DNA of 64,000 nt, taken from positions 1 through 64,000 of the forward strand of contig NZ_JACJST010000027.1 in NCBI RefSeq assembly GCF_014698305.1. Reading direction: 5' to 3'. Made by a program: the position numbers and the translations under genes. This DNA is from Anabaena lutea FACHB-196. Its GTDB lineage: Bacteria > Cyanobacteriota > Cyanobacteriia > Cyanobacteriales > Nostocaceae. Of this stretch, positions 53,716 through 64,000 are shown piece after piece (the stretch's first letter is position 1; each line of letters starts with the position of its first letter). The notes beneath the pieces were generated by a model. The model was not told where the DNA came from, searched no databases, and saw only the letters and a list, made by a program, of their open reading frames with translations.

Positions 53716-54435
53716 TCATCGACCGAGTAACCTCTGTCGCACTCCTTCAGCAATTTTGTTACCCAGATATTCAGGAATCAGGCTTTCATTAGGCCCCAAC
53801 AAGTAGAGTATCAGCCTTGTCCGTCCGCGCCAAACCAGCAAATTGGCATTGACTACCAGCAAGTCTTCTTGCCAGATACCGTACATGACCTTATAAAATA
53901 ATCCTGGTTGATTATCGGCTTCAATGACTAGGGCGGGAAGATGAAAAACTGGATCAACATAGAACTCGGTTTGTACCTGTTCTAAACCGGCATTTAGGTT
54001 AAATTCTACCGCCAGCATTTCTTCGACCTCAAACCGACTTCCCAAAGCCTCACGAATGGCACGGCAAACATTCTCTGCTGTTTTTTCAGTCAAGGCTTTG
54101 CTGCCACGGGACACTAGCAGTTTGATAAACACTAACATGGGTGGTCGGATCTGACCATATAAACTCAGACCGTGGATAGTCAACCCATAGGCAGCCAGCA
54201 CACCAAAAATATCGCTGAGGAGAAATGACTGATTCCGATACGCGAAATGCAGGGCGCTTTTATTACCCTCCGGCTTCATCTCTATAACTGCGCGTCTAGT
54301 TTTATATAAACGATATGCAAGGCGCAAATTTTGCAGTTGAATTTCACTACTAACAAATTGCTCATAAAATTGGGGAAACGCTCGGTTGAAGCGCTTTAGG
54401 AGTTCCAGTGTCGAGGATTTTAAACCAGAAGTCAT
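53716..54435 (-). CDS. ACT-like domain protein, conserved in cyanobacteria
   Basis: A 239-residue soluble protein. The second half contains ALVIEADNQPGLFYKVMYGI and ANLLVWRGRTRLILYLLG, which resemble an ACT regulatory domain as in GlnD; the first half has a similar block FLLSDIFGVLAAYGLTIHGLS. Two ACT-like modules without an enzyme domain suggest a ligand-sensing protein (inference). Ligand unknown. Confidence 0.65.
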   Translation of the reverse strand: MTSGLKSSTLELLKRFNRAFPQFYEQFVSSEIQLQNLRLAYRLYKTRRAVIEMKPEGNKSALHFAYRNQSFLLSDIFGVLAAYGLTIHGLSLYGQIRPPMLVFIKLLVSRGSKALTEKTAENVCRAIREALGSRFEVEEMLAVEFNLNAGLEQVQTEFYVDPVFHLPALVIEADNQPGLFYKVMYGIWQEDLLVVNANLLVWRGRTRLILYLLGPNESLIPEYLGNKIAEGVRQRLLGR

Positions 54436-55623
<1,188 letters not shown>

Positions 55624-55866
55624 TCCTTAATTGGAAAGAAAACTGCTTGCGACTGTAAAATTCAGCTATGATGTCTAAGATGTGATACTATAGATTAGCT
55701 GAGTCGAAAACCAGTCGTATAGCTGGTGCAAATGAAAACTCTTATTTAGGAACTAATATTATTTTTCCTGGGTAAGAGGGTTTGCAATAAGTTTGAAGTA
55801 TGATATGATGATAGAAGTGCTTGAGTTAAACATAATGAAAGTTGTGTGATGCAAAAGTGACTTTTC

Positions 55867-55940
55867 CGGGATGTAGCGCAGCTTGGTAGCGCGCCTGCTT
55901 TGGGAGCAGGATGCCGCAGGTTCAAATCCTGTCATCCCGA
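55867..55940 (+). tRNA. trnP: tRNA-Pro(UGG)
   Basis: A complete 74-base cloverleaf: acceptor CGGGATG/CATCCCG, D arm, anticodon stem CCTGC/GCAGG with loop TTTGGGA (anticodon TGG), T loop TTCAAAT and discriminator A. CCA is not encoded. A minus-strand frame across it is an artefact. Confidence 0.97.
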
Positions 55941-56361
55941 TTTGTAAGCACATATTTTAGCAGTGGCATTTTTTACTTTGTATGTATTAGGATTTAGGCA
56001 GATGAAAAAATATCCTACTTGATATAAAGTAATAATGCCTAATTTTCGTATACCTGGAAGCGATCGCAATTGGAACGATTTATTTATTCATAGCGTCACC
56101 AATAAGTGAGAAAAACAATAAAATAGCATTGTTCTGATCAAGAGTCCGGGATATAACACCCCGCTTGAGAAGAAATATAATAGGCGAATACAGCATTTCG
56201 TAGTGAATGGCAAGGCAATAAAAAAATTAGCTAAATCTACTAGTTATTTACCTATAAAATAGCTTGATAGATAACTGAGACTATTTGTTGCTGTATAAAT
56301 TCCCACATTTTTGGGCTTGTCTAAGTTAATTCAACTATTGATATTGAAGTGAGGAGTAATT
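55941..56361. other. Intergenic region between tRNA-Pro and tic22
   Basis: AT-rich with one HIP1 octamer near 56061. A GAGGAG ribosome-binding site precedes the tic22 ATG. Nothing else seen. Confidence 0.45.
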
Positions 56362-57165
56362 ATGAAATCATTAGTTCGCTGGGGAGCAACCTTAGGTTTA
56401 GTAGGGAGTACATTTTTCTTAAGTGTTGTTGGCCTCAGTCTTCCTGTGCAGGCATTATCAGAACAACAAATAAAAGACAAATTAGACTCAGTACCTGTTT
56501 ACTTAATTACCAATGATAAAGGTCTACCCCTGAGCCGTAATTTACCCGATGGTCAGAATGGTCAAAAAGGTGGCTCAGTAACGGGTGTATATATGAGCCG
56601 ACAAGAAGCTTTGGCTTTTATCAAAGAACTGCGGAATGCCAAAAATAAAGACCCTAAACTGGAGGACATGGCAAAGAAACTACAAGTCACAGCTGTTCCT
56701 TTAGGTGTAATTTATCAACAATTGCAACAAAGCAAAAACCAGCCAAATCGCCTTTTATTTGCTTTTAAGCCTGTAGATCAAGAACTGAAAGGGGCTTTAG
56801 ACTTGCTACGTGCCAGTGGTCAAAAAATAGATCAGTTTAAGAGCGTACCAGTTTTCGCAGTCAGATTTGCACCGGATAAAGGGTATGTACCTATTCAACT
56901 GGGTACTGAGAAACAGCAAACTATTCCTCTATTCTTGAGTAAACAAGATGCACAAGGTTTATTGAACCAAGTGAAGCCAAAGTTTCCTACGGCTGATATT
57001 CAAGTTATAGATGTAGATGGGGTGATTAAAACTTTAAAAGATAAAAACGATTCGTGGTTAAACCAAGTGGTCTTGGTTCCATCTCCAGAATCTAGAGAAT
57101 ATATCAAGACTTTGCCCAGAGATAATGCTCCCAAGCCGAAAACTTTACCTTCCAAGCAGCCATAA
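56362..57165 (+). CDS. tic22: Tic22 family protein
   Basis: A 267-residue protein with a signal peptide (VGSTFFLSVVGLSLPVQAL). The mature part has two similar halves (DSVPVYLITNDKGLPLSRN with GVYMSRQEALAFIKEL, and KSVPVFAVRFAPDKGYVP with LFLSKQDAQGLLNQV), as in the Tic22 fold. In cyanobacteria Tic22 is a periplasmic/thylakoid factor involved in outer-membrane biogenesis. It is five bases upstream of prmC, so probably cotranscribed. Confidence 0.88.
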   Translation: MKSLVRWGATLGLVGSTFFLSVVGLSLPVQALSEQQIKDKLDSVPVYLITNDKGLPLSRNLPDGQNGQKGGSVTGVYMSRQEALAFIKELRNAKNKDPKLEDMAKKLQVTAVPLGVIYQQLQQSKNQPNRLLFAFKPVDQELKGALDLLRASGQKIDQFKSVPVFAVRFAPDKGYVPIQLGTEKQQTIPLFLSKQDAQGLLNQVKPKFPTADIQVIDVDGVIKTLKDKNDSWLNQVVLVPSPESREYIKTLPRDNAPKPKTLPSKQP

Positions 57166-57170
57166 GAAGG

Positions 57171-58136
57171 ATGGAGAACCAACAGCCAAAGGTCATTTCT
57201 GGTGTAGAAATTTGGCAATGGCGCAATATTGCAATTCAGACTGCGATCGCTCATGATGTCTCACCGCTAGAAGTAGATTGGCTGTTACAGGAAATAGCTG
57301 GATTAGACCGTTTGGCACTGCGTTTGGAGTCTTTCAAAGCATGGAATCACATCCAGATGCAGTTGTCTTTGGAAGAGTTAGACCAGTTGTGGCAAAGACG
57401 CTTATATGATCGCTTGCCAGTACAGTATATTGCTGGCGTTACACCTTGGCGACTGTTTAAACTCGCAGTGTCAAGTGCGGTTTTAATTCCTAGACCAGAA
57501 ACAGAGATGTTGATTGATTTGGCTGTGGCCGCTGCTAACCAATGTAAAGACGTTCCATGGAACGTCTCTACACAGCAACATTGGGCGGATTTGGGTACTG
57601 GTAGTGGTGCGATCGCGCTGGGACTAGCTGAGGTATTGACAAATGCCACAATTCATGCAGTTGATTTGAGTGCAGAAGCATTGGCCGTTGCTAAAACTAA
57701 TGCTGAAAATTTGGGTTTTGGGGAACGGATTAAATTTTATCAAGGTTCTTGGTGGCAACCCCTAGAATCGCTGAAAGGTCAGTTTAGCGGGATGGTATCA
57801 AATCCGCCATATATCCCTAGTGATACTGTAATGACTTTACAACCGGAAGTGGTTAAACATGAACCCCATTTAGCGTTAGATGGTGGCTTTGATGGTTTAG
57901 ATTATATCCGTCATTTAATCGCCATTTCACCTCAGTATTTGCGTCCGGGTGGGGTGTGGTTGATTGAAATGATGGCGGGACAAGCAGATATAGTAAGAGA
58001 ATTATTAGAAAATAACGGTAATTATTATAATATTTCTATTCATGCTGATTTAGCAGGAATTGAACGTTTTGCTGTAGCTTATATAAAAATGTCTGATTCT
58101 GACAAAAAAGATAATTACACTCATTTCATCCTGTAA
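57171..58136 (+). CDS. prmC: Peptide chain release factor methyltransferase PrmC
   Basis: A 321-residue enzyme that methylates the Gln of the GGQ motif in release factors. SAM motif DLGTGSGAIALGLA at 140-153 and catalytic NPPY at 211-214 are present. An interspersed palindrome (57548-57567) is inserted in frame and encodes about residues 126-133 (KDVPWNVS) in the linker between N-terminal and catalytic domains; the frame stays open. Confidence 0.93.
   Translation: MENQQPKVISGVEIWQWRNIAIQTAIAHDVSPLEVDWLLQEIAGLDRLALRLESFKAWNHIQMQLSLEELDQLWQRRLYDRLPVQYIAGVTPWRLFKLAVSSAVLIPRPETEMLIDLAVAAANQCKDVPWNVSTQQHWADLGTGSGAIALGLAEVLTNATIHAVDLSAEALAVAKTNAENLGFGERIKFYQGSWWQPLESLKGQFSGMVSNPPYIPSDTVMTLQPEVVKHEPHLALDGGFDGLDYIRHLIAISPQYLRPGGVWLIEMMAGQADIVRELLENNGNYYNISIHADLAGIERFAVAYIKMSDSDKKDNYTHFIL
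57548..57567. repeat. 20-bp palindrome inside prmC
   Basis: AGACGTTCCA plus its reverse complement. The same core as the intergenic palindrome at 17526-17549. Confidence 0.88.
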
Positions 58137-58160
58137 ATCCTCAAATCCTGGAAATCCTGA
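58127..58160. repeat. AAATCCTG short repeats
   Basis: Three to four (A)AATCCTG units starting at the end of prmC and running into the intergenic gap. They overlap the last prmC codons. Confidence 0.6.
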
Positions 58161-58234
58161 TTCTGACAACGTGATTTAAAAGGTAGGAGTAAAGCACATT
58201 GCTAAATCCCTACTCCTGGAGAAAAACTACATTT

Positions 58235-58813
58235 ATGAATGTTTCCCTAGAAGTCCTGATCAACTCTGCAAAAGCTGGAAAATTAATCAGCTTACCCACA
58301 GATACTGTACCTGCACTAGCTACCATACCTGAACAAGCAGAATTGATTTATGCTGCTAAACAACGCAGTTTAGATAAACCTTTGATTTTAATGGCTGCTA
58401 AAGCTGAAGATTTGTGGGATTATGTTCAAGGTAGCGAAATTGAATATCAAATCTGGCAAAAAGTTGTCAATCAATATTGGCCTGGGGCGTTGACTTTGGT
58501 TTTACCAGCCAGTGATAAAATTCCTAAAGTCATGAATCCTCATGATCCAACGACTATGGGAATTAGAGTACCAAATCATCAAGTTGCTCAAACTATTTTG
58601 GCACAAACTGGACCAATGGCTACAACTAGCGTCAATTTATCAGGACAACCTGCTTTAGAAAATCGAACTGAAATTAACATTCATTTTCCAGAGGTTCTCA
58701 CTTTAGAATCTACAGAATACAAAGGCTTGGGAATACCTTCTACTGTTGTTAAATGGACAGGGAAGAATTGGCTGATTTTGCGACAAGGTTCTATTAAATT
58801 GGATCAGAATTAG
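58235..58813 (+). CDS. YrdC/Sua5-type threonylcarbamoyl-AMP synthase
   Basis: A 192-residue protein. SLPTDTVPALATIPEQAELIY, KPLILMAA and TTSVNLSGQPA match the YrdC/Sua5 family, which makes the precursor for t6A on tRNA, a substrate of TsaD (51583). The frame opens at a TTG at 58199, but the ATG at 58235 with GGAG upstream fits the family start (MNVSLEVLINSAKAGKL). Confidence 0.85.
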   Translation: MNVSLEVLINSAKAGKLISLPTDTVPALATIPEQAELIYAAKQRSLDKPLILMAAKAEDLWDYVQGSEIEYQIWQKVVNQYWPGALTLVLPASDKIPKVMNPHDPTTMGIRVPNHQVAQTILAQTGPMATTSVNLSGQPALENRTEINIHFPEVLTLESTEYKGLGIPSTVVKWTGKNWLILRQGSIKLDQN

Positions 58814-58831
58814 AATTAAAATTATAAAATA

Positions 58832-59746
58832 ATGAATTTTATTAATTGGTTATATCTAGGAATAGGAATAGGATTAGGAATAGGCTTTTGTAGATTATTT
58901 CTACAGTCTTCCAAATCTACAACCGCTCCTTCTGCAAATGCTCCACAACAGCAAGAAACCCAACTTTTGCAACAATTGAAGCAAAGCCAACTGGCCTACG
59001 AAATGGCGCAAGAAATGAGCCAGTTTAAAGCGGGTTTTTTAGCCAGGACTAGCCATGAATTGCGATCGCCCTTGAATGGTTTAATTGGGTTACATCAGTT
59101 AATTTTGAACGATTTGTGCGAAAATCCAGCAGAAGAACGGGAGTTTGTAGCTCAAGCTTATGAGCGATCGCTAAAATTGCTGAAAATGATTGATGAAATT
59201 CTTAGTATTGCCCGAACAGAACATGGGACAAACAAATTAGATATTCAGCCTATACAGCTAACTGAAGTTTTGCAGGAAGTTCATAAATTAACTTATATGC
59301 TGGCGGCCAATCGTAATTATCCCTTTACTGTGACGCTGCCAGAACCGGAAATTTACGTTTTAGCAGATAAGCGCTGGCTACGCCAAATATTGCTAAATTT
59401 AATAGACACGACAATTTCTCAGATGGAAGAAGGCAGTATGTGTCTTTCTACTCAGATTCTACCTAAAAATAATTGCGTTCATATTTGCCTAGATATTCCA
59501 AATCATGCTGCAATTTGGAGTGAGAAAATAGACTTAATGACATCTGAACACAAAACAAAGCAAGAAAATATTAATATTTCATCGGGAATGAAGCTTTTAC
59601 TAAATCAACAACTATTAGAAGTAATGGGAGGAAAAATAGAAATTATCCCCGCTCCCACCACCCAAAAAGCAACACAGGATTTGACTAGGTTACAAATATC
59701 TATGCCCCTAGTGACTTCTGAATCTGAATTTCTTCAATTGCAATAG
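58832..59746 (+). CDS. Histidine-kinase-like membrane protein with degenerate ATPase domain
   Basis: A 304-residue protein. A Gly/Ile-rich membrane segment (residues ~5-24), a short coiled coil (~42-66) and a HisKA domain with His75 in RTSHELRSPLNG. The C-terminal half follows the HATPase layout, but the N box reads RQILLNLIDTTIS rather than NxxxNAxK, and no clear DxGxG or GLGL boxes are seen. It may be unable to bind ATP and so act as a dimer partner or phosphotransfer protein (inference). Its end overlaps the convergent GNAT gene by 47 bases. Confidence 0.8.
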   Translation: MNFINWLYLGIGIGLGIGFCRLFLQSSKSTTAPSANAPQQQETQLLQQLKQSQLAYEMAQEMSQFKAGFLARTSHELRSPLNGLIGLHQLILNDLCENPAEEREFVAQAYERSLKLLKMIDEILSIARTEHGTNKLDIQPIQLTEVLQEVHKLTYMLAANRNYPFTVTLPEPEIYVLADKRWLRQILLNLIDTTISQMEEGSMCLSTQILPKNNCVHICLDIPNHAAIWSEKIDLMTSEHKTKQENINISSGMKLLLNQQLLEVMGGKIEIIPAPTTQKATQDLTRLQISMPLVTSESEFLQLQ

Positions 59747-60179
59747 AAGCAAAATTAGATTGATTGTATAGCACCATCGTAGTTGTACTATTAGTTTGAA
59801 AACCAATCTTTTCGTAAAATGCCTGTTGATTAGTAGTCATCAGATAAACGCGCTCTACCTGCATTCGTGGATGAGTCAAAATGGTTTCTACTAATTTAAT
59901 TCCCAGTCCATTGCCTTGATACTCTGGATGAATGACAACATCCCAAATTGTAGCGCGATAGATGCCATCGGAAGTAGCTCTAGCAAAGCCAATTAATCGC
60001 TCTCCATCCCACACAGAAATAACTGGGTCACTGTTGGCAATAGCTATGCCTAAATCCTCAATACTACGCCCTTTTGCCCAGAAAGCGGCAATATTAAACA
60101 GATTCTGGAGTTGGTAAAGATCAATTTCTGAAGAGCGAGCGCTTGTATGCTCTCTAAAATGAATTTGAGAATATTTCAT
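59700..60179 (-). CDS. GNAT acetyltransferase
   Basis: A 159-residue GNAT protein related to the one at 55096: [21 protein letters not shown] and VIHPEYQGNGLGIKLVETIL carry the acetyl-CoA loop. It lacks the polar N-terminus of the other copy. The last ~16 codons overlap the 3' end of the kinase-like gene on the other strand. Confidence 0.87.
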   Translation of the reverse strand: MKYSQIHFREHTSARSSEIDLYQLQNLFNIAAFWAKGRSIEDLGIAIANSDPVISVWDGERLIGFARATSDGIYRATIWDVVIHPEYQGNGLGIKLVETILTHPRMQVERVYLMTTNQQAFYEKIGFQTNSTTTMVLYNQSNFASIAIEEIQIQKSLGA

Positions 60180-60354
60180 GTTTAGACACCCAAATTATGG
60201 TATGATCTAGACTTTTGTTATGTCATATTTAGCTTAAAATACTTAAAGCTGTATATGTATATGCAACTCAAAAAATGAAAATACTGCTTACAGTAGGTTA
60301 CTTTCACAAAATCAAAAAAACTCCCTCCTCTTACCTGTTCTCTGTATTCCCTAT

Positions 60355-60768
60355 TCACTGACAAACCCACTTCCAGAGAGGATGAGTAGGACCCTGCTGA
60401 CGGATGCGACAAACTTGTGTTTCTAAGCGTTGCTTTTCCTGTAGTGGTAATCCCAAAAGAATATTCCGACTTTGCCAAACTAAAACAGAAATAGTTATGG
60501 CAATACAAAAGGATAAACCTAGAGTAGCTAGTGGATGAAAAGCGAGTCCATATCGCACTGCTACCCAAGTAAAATATTGTTGCCACAAAGCCATTTCTGC
60601 ACGTAAATCCCATAAGCAAACTGGTGCAATCAGGAGCCACGAACCGCCAGCAAATAACCACCTGCCATACACTGTTAATTGGTGTAACCTTTGTACTTGG
60701 CGAATAAAAGAAGCGTCAGATTTTTCTAAGCTTGAGTCATTAATTAGTGGTTCTTCCTGTTGAGCCAT
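60355..60768 (-). CDS. Conserved cyanobacterial membrane protein
   Basis: A 137-residue protein with two or three membrane segments (LFAGGSWLLIAPVCLWDL, FHPLATLGLSFCIAITISVL) and a basic C-terminal tail. No known domain. It lies downstream of secF on the same strand after a gap with heptamer repeats. Confidence 0.65.
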   Translation of the reverse strand: MAQQEEPLINDSSLEKSDASFIRQVQRLHQLTVYGRWLFAGGSWLLIAPVCLWDLRAEMALWQQYFTWVAVRYGLAFHPLATLGLSFCIAITISVLVWQSRNILLGLPLQEKQRLETQVCRIRQQGPTHPLWKWVCQ

Positions 60769-60832
60769 AGGACAAGAAAATTACAATATAGCAGGAAGCA
60801 CAGAATCCAGAAGGAGTAAGGGGAATTTTCCT

Positions 60833-60866
60833 AATTACGAATTACGAATTACGAATTACGAATTAT
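60833..60866. repeat. ATTACGA heptamer array
   Basis: About four to five tandem ATTACGA units between secF and the membrane-protein gene. Short copies of the same heptamer occur near 14925 and 27730. Confidence 0.85.
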
Positions 60867-60895
60867 TTTAATCCCATTTTGAACTAATTCCTGAG

Positions 60896-61873
60896 TTAAC
60901 TATCCTGGGAACTAACAGATGTATTAATTGCTTCAAGTGTAGATGTTTCTGTGCGCTCTCGCCACCAAGTTAGAAGCGTACTGGCGATAAAAATACTGGA
61001 ATAAGCCCCCATAATAAAGCCAATAATTAGAGCCAAAGAGAAATTATGCAGCGTTTCTCCACCAAATAGGAAAATAGCAGATAATGTCAACAGTGTTGTT
61101 AAGGTAGTGTTGATTGACCGAGACAAAGTTTGGTTGACAGCATCATCAACAATTTCCGCAATTGGACGTTCGGGATTGAGTTTAAGAGTTTCACGAATCC
61201 GGTCATAAATTACCACCGTATCGTTAACTGAAAAACCTGTGATGGTAAGCAACGCGACGATAAAGAGACTATCTACTTCTGTACCTGCAACTAAGCCCAA
61301 AATTGAGAATACACCGACAGTGACTAAAATATCGTGAAATAGAGCCACAATCGCAAACAGGGCATAGTCCCACTGAAACCGGAAAGCCATGTAGATAGTA
61401 ATACCCAAAAAGGAAACTATCAGAGCTAAGATACCCGACCTAAATAGCTCTTTTCCTAGTGTTGCACCTACAGAGTCAATTTGGTTTTTTTGAGGGTCGA
61501 AAGCACCGATTTTTTCGCTTAAGGCGTTTTGCAACTTAGTACGCTGTTCTGTTTCCAAGTTCTTGGTGCGAATGGTAATGCCATTTTCTTTACCATTTTC
61601 GGAAATTAATTGGATGCTACTATCTCCAAGTCCCTGTGATTTAGCGACTTCTCGAACGGCGTTGATATCTATTGGTTGGTCACAGTTATTAGGTGGACTA
61701 CAGTCTCGGACTAGCTGTAATCGCGTCCCACCGATAAAATCTAAACTAGGGCGTAGGGGTGCTTTGATAGCTGGTGTTTGCCAAGAAATCACCATTGAGA
61801 TGATACCGCTAAGAATGATAGCAGCCGAAATAGTCCACCAGAGTGATCGCGATTTGTTAATACTTAGTTTCAT
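60896..61873 (-). CDS. secF: Protein translocase subunit SecF
   Basis: A 325-residue membrane protein with six helices: [12 protein letters not shown] (N-terminal), then [21 protein letters not shown] and [17 protein letters not shown], the SecF signature. With SecD it uses proton force to pull exported proteins out of the SecYEG channel. Its start overlaps the secD stop by four bases (ATGA). Confidence 0.95.
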   Translation of the reverse strand: MKLSINKSRSLWWTISAAIILSGIISMVISWQTPAIKAPLRPSLDFIGGTRLQLVRDCSPPNNCDQPIDINAVREVAKSQGLGDSSIQLISENGKENGITIRTKNLETEQRTKLQNALSEKIGAFDPQKNQIDSVGATLGKELFRSGILALIVSFLGITIYMAFRFQWDYALFAIVALFHDILVTVGVFSILGLVAGTEVDSLFIVALLTITGFSVNDTVVIYDRIRETLKLNPERPIAEIVDDAVNQTLSRSINTTLTTLLTLSAIFLFGGETLHNFSLALIIGFIMGAYSSIFIASTLLTWWRERTETSTLEAINTSVSSQDS

Positions 61874-63303
61874 TGAGCTACCTCCACTTTATTCACTTTT
61901 GGCACATTAGGACTGTAAAGTTCTGTTTTCCGCCAAGAGGGAATGGAAATAGCCAAAAACATGAATGTGCGACTACAGGTAATGGCTGTAAACATACTCA
62001 CTGCTACCCCTAAAGCTAAAGTGAGAGCAAAGCCTTTTACTAATCCTGAACCCAGCCAAAATAATGCGGCACAAGCAATCCAGGTGGTGACATTACTATC
62101 TAAAATGCTGGAAAAAGCCCTGTAAAAACCCGATTCTACAGAACGATATAAAGATTTACCTGCTTGCAATTCTTCCCTTGTCCGTTCAAAAATTAACACG
62201 TTAGCATCTACAGCCATACCAATACTGAGAATAAAACCAGCAATTCCCGGTAAGGTGAGGGTGACACCCAATAAACAAAAAGTAGCCCAAGTAAGTAGGG
62301 AGTAAATCACTAGTGAGACATTCGCTATCATTCCTGGTAGTCTATAGTACAAGACCATAAATATTAATACTAAAATCAGACCACCGATACCAGCGTATAT
62401 GCTGCGTTGAATACTGTCTTTACCTAGAGTTGCTCCTACTGTCCGTCTTTCAGCAATTTCTACAGGTACTGGTAACGCGCCACCTCGTAACTGCACACCT
62501 AAATTGTTCGCTTCTTCGGCTTGAAACCGACCTGTAATCACCGCAGAACCGCCTGTAATCCCTGTTGTGGCAAATTCTATACCAACGCTGGGAGAACTAA
62601 TCAGTTCATTGTCAAGAAAAATACCGATGCCGCGTCCAGTCCCAGCTAGGGTTTTAGTCAAGTCAGCAAAGAGTTTACCACCCTGTTCATCAAAACGAAT
62701 GGCAACATTCCAACTATCACCTTGAGTGGGTTCACCGTAGGCATCTTTGAGGTATTTACCTGTGAGTGGTGGGTTGGTGCTTTCAAATAATTCCGCAAGT
62801 GCTTGATTACTGTTGTTTAAATCTTCCTGATTTTTGGTAATTGCTGCTTTATCATCGCTCTTTCTCAACTCTTCTTGTTTAGCTTTGAATTCAGATCGTG
62901 ATACTTGCAGCGCATACACTTGAGTTTCTGTATTCGGTTTTTGAATCTTAAATTCTAACTGGGCTGTACCCCCTAGTACCCGTTCTGCTTGTTCTGGGTC
63001 ATTCACTCCAGGCAGTTGTACTAAGATTTTATCTGTACCCACAGTTTGAATTACCGGTTCCGAAACGCCTAAACCATTAATCCGTCCTTCGACGACTTTC
63101 TTCACGGCCTCCAATTCTCTTTCGGTGATTTGCTTAATTTCCGCTGTTGGTTTCACCTGAATTGTAAGCTGTGAGCCGCCCCGCAAGTCCAATCCCAAGG
63201 GTACGGGAATTGTCGCAATCACCGCAATAGCGGCGATGACCAAAACTATAATCAACGCTAATAGCGATCGCTGTCTTTGCATACTATCACTCACAACTGA
63301 CAA
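61870..63303 (-). CDS. secD: Protein translocase subunit SecD
   Basis: A 477-residue membrane protein: [14 protein letters not shown] at the N-terminus, a periplasmic domain ([21 protein letters not shown]), and the C-terminal helices with [20 protein letters not shown]. First gene of secD-secF. Confidence 0.95.
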   Translation of the reverse strand: MSVVSDSMQRQRSLLALIIVLVIAAIAVIATIPVPLGLDLRGGSQLTIQVKPTAEIKQITERELEAVKKVVEGRINGLGVSEPVIQTVGTDKILVQLPGVNDPEQAERVLGGTAQLEFKIQKPNTETQVYALQVSRSEFKAKQEELRKSDDKAAITKNQEDLNNSNQALAELFESTNPPLTGKYLKDAYGEPTQGDSWNVAIRFDEQGGKLFADLTKTLAGTGRGIGIFLDNELISSPSVGIEFATTGITGGSAVITGRFQAEEANNLGVQLRGGALPVPVEIAERRTVGATLGKDSIQRSIYAGIGGLILVLIFMVLYYRLPGMIANVSLVIYSLLTWATFCLLGVTLTLPGIAGFILSIGMAVDANVLIFERTREELQAGKSLYRSVESGFYRAFSSILDSNVTTWIACAALFWLGSGLVKGFALTLALGVAVSMFTAITCSRTFMFLAISIPSWRKTELYSPNVPKVNKVEVAQ

Positions 63304-63395
63304 ATGCTATAATAGCGTTCTTTGATCGCGTTATGAGTAGAAGTTTGGACTGGTGATGGGTAATAGTTTTTAACCAATCCCCAGTCCCCAATTCA

Positions 63396-64000
63396 CTAAA
63401 CTCGTAAAGCTACCATTTTTTGGACTGCTTCAACGATTTGCTCTGGTTGAATAATTGTTAGGCGTTCCAGATTACCGTTGTAAGGTGTGGGTATATCTTG
63501 GGAAGAAAGCCGCAGTACAGGTGCATCTAATTCATCAAACAAGCGATCGTTGATAGAAGCGGTTAGTTCTGCGCCAATACCCCCTGTTCTCATGCACTCT
63601 TCCACAATCACTACACGGTGGGTTTTTCGTATCGATGCGCCAATGGTATCAAAATCAAGGGGCTTGAGAGATATCAAGTCAATAACTTCTGGATCGTATC
63701 CTTGTTTTTCCAAAGTTTTTACGGCTTGCAGTACATGATACCGCATCCGGGAATAAGTCAAAATTGTGACATCTTTACCTTGACGGACTACTTCAGCTTT
63801 ATCCAGTGGTAGTAAATATTCTGTTTCTGGCAGATTTTCTTTTAAGTTATAAAGCAAAACGTGTTCAAAAAATAACACGGGATTATCATCACGGATTGCG
63901 GCTTTAAGCAGTCCTTTGGCGTTGTAAGGTGTGGAACAAGCGACAATCTTTAACCCTGGAACGGCTTGGAAATAAGCTTCTAGTCGCTGAGAATGTTCTG
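63396..64000 (-). CDS. pdhB: Pyruvate dehydrogenase E1 beta subunit (5' partial)
   Basis: The minus-strand frame is open from the right edge of the window to the stop at 63396 (about 201 codons). [51 protein letters not shown] and [20 protein letters not shown] match the transketolase-type C-terminal half of PdhB. The N-terminal ~125 residues lie beyond the window. Confidence 0.93.
   Translation of the reverse strand, partial: EHSQRLEAYFQAVPGLKIVACSTPYNAKGLLKAAIRDDNPVLFFEHVLLYNLKENLPETEYLLPLDKAEVVRQGKDVTILTYSRMRYHVLQAVKTLEKQGYDPEVIDLISLKPLDFDTIGASIRKTHRVVIVEECMRTGGIGAELTASINDRLFDELDAPVLRLSSQDIPTPYNGNLERLTIIQPEQIVEAVQKMVALRV

Noticed and set aside
55759-55953. 64-codon minus-strand frame including GMTGFEPAASCSQSRRATKL
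   Set aside because: It is the antisense of tRNA-Pro; this is a well-known false ORF.
60218-60661. 147-codon minus-strand frame
   Set aside because: It is a shadow in another frame of the membrane protein at 60355-60768, which has better composition and a proper ATG.

Overview
The window looks like chromosomal DNA of a filamentous, heterocyst-forming cyanobacterium (Nostocales). Visible reasons are moderate-to-low GC, many HIP1 octamers (GCGATCGC), heptanucleotide tandem repeats (STRR type) in intergenic regions, the photosystem I operon psaF-psaJ-psaL, a hetZ-patU heterocyst locus, and a gene order (mreBCD, ssb, two amiC amidases, murI, sds, hetZ, gmk, psaFJL, tsaD, secDF, pdhB) that recalls Nostoc/Anabaena PCC 7120. 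No species is assigned.

Region 1-1550 appears to be the right end of an integrative element. It holds a small KOW-like protein, a tyrosine integrase, and then the 3' half of a tRNA-Lys(CUU) gene acting as an attachment-site remnant. Region 1746-9001 is accessory. It contains a short-chain dehydrogenase, a cytochrome P450 and a lipocalin-like protein, all on the minus strand, followed by a TetR-type regulator with a ribbon-helix-helix tail. That regulator is divergent from a DevB-DevC-DevA type ABC exporter across a perfect palindrome. Region 9037-13300 is a plastic, island-like stretch: two DUF29 proteins flank a KAP-family P-loop NTPase, followed by a Phd/RelE-like toxin-antitoxin pair lying between a broken duplicate of the nnr 3' end and the intact nnr gene.

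Region 13300-26300 mixes housekeeping genes (nnr, mnmA) with small conserved proteins (DUF427, RHH-TOBE, DUF72, pentapeptide repeats). It includes a TetR pseudogene broken by several small repeat elements beside a Rieske oxygenase, and an orphan DNA-phosphorothioation-associated methyltransferase with a duplicated flanking domain. Region 26475-43650 is mostly core: ribD, mreDCB, ssb, a SIMPL protein, a deleted EVE gene, a cation/proton antiporter, tandem septal amidases, murI, prenyl diphosphate synthase and hetZ. hetZ is followed by a decayed patU 5' part and an open patU 3' part.

Region 44900-64000 carries a transglutaminase-like membrane protein, a 1.7-kb repeat-rich stretch with a gene remnant, then remA-like and gmk, psaL/J/F, tsaD, an alpha/beta hydrolase, an ACT-like protein, a Ycf52-like acetyltransferase, tRNA-Pro(UGG), tic22, prmC, a YrdC/Sua5 protein, a histidine-kinase-like protein with a degenerate ATPase domain, secD-secF and a partial pdhB.

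The strongest themes for a second look are gene erosion by small palindromic or interspersed repeats (TetR pseudogene, prmC, the Dnd-type methyltransferase tail, EVE, patU), the tRNA-Lys attachment site, and the KAP/DUF29 module. All calls are from reading the sequence only; no database search was run.
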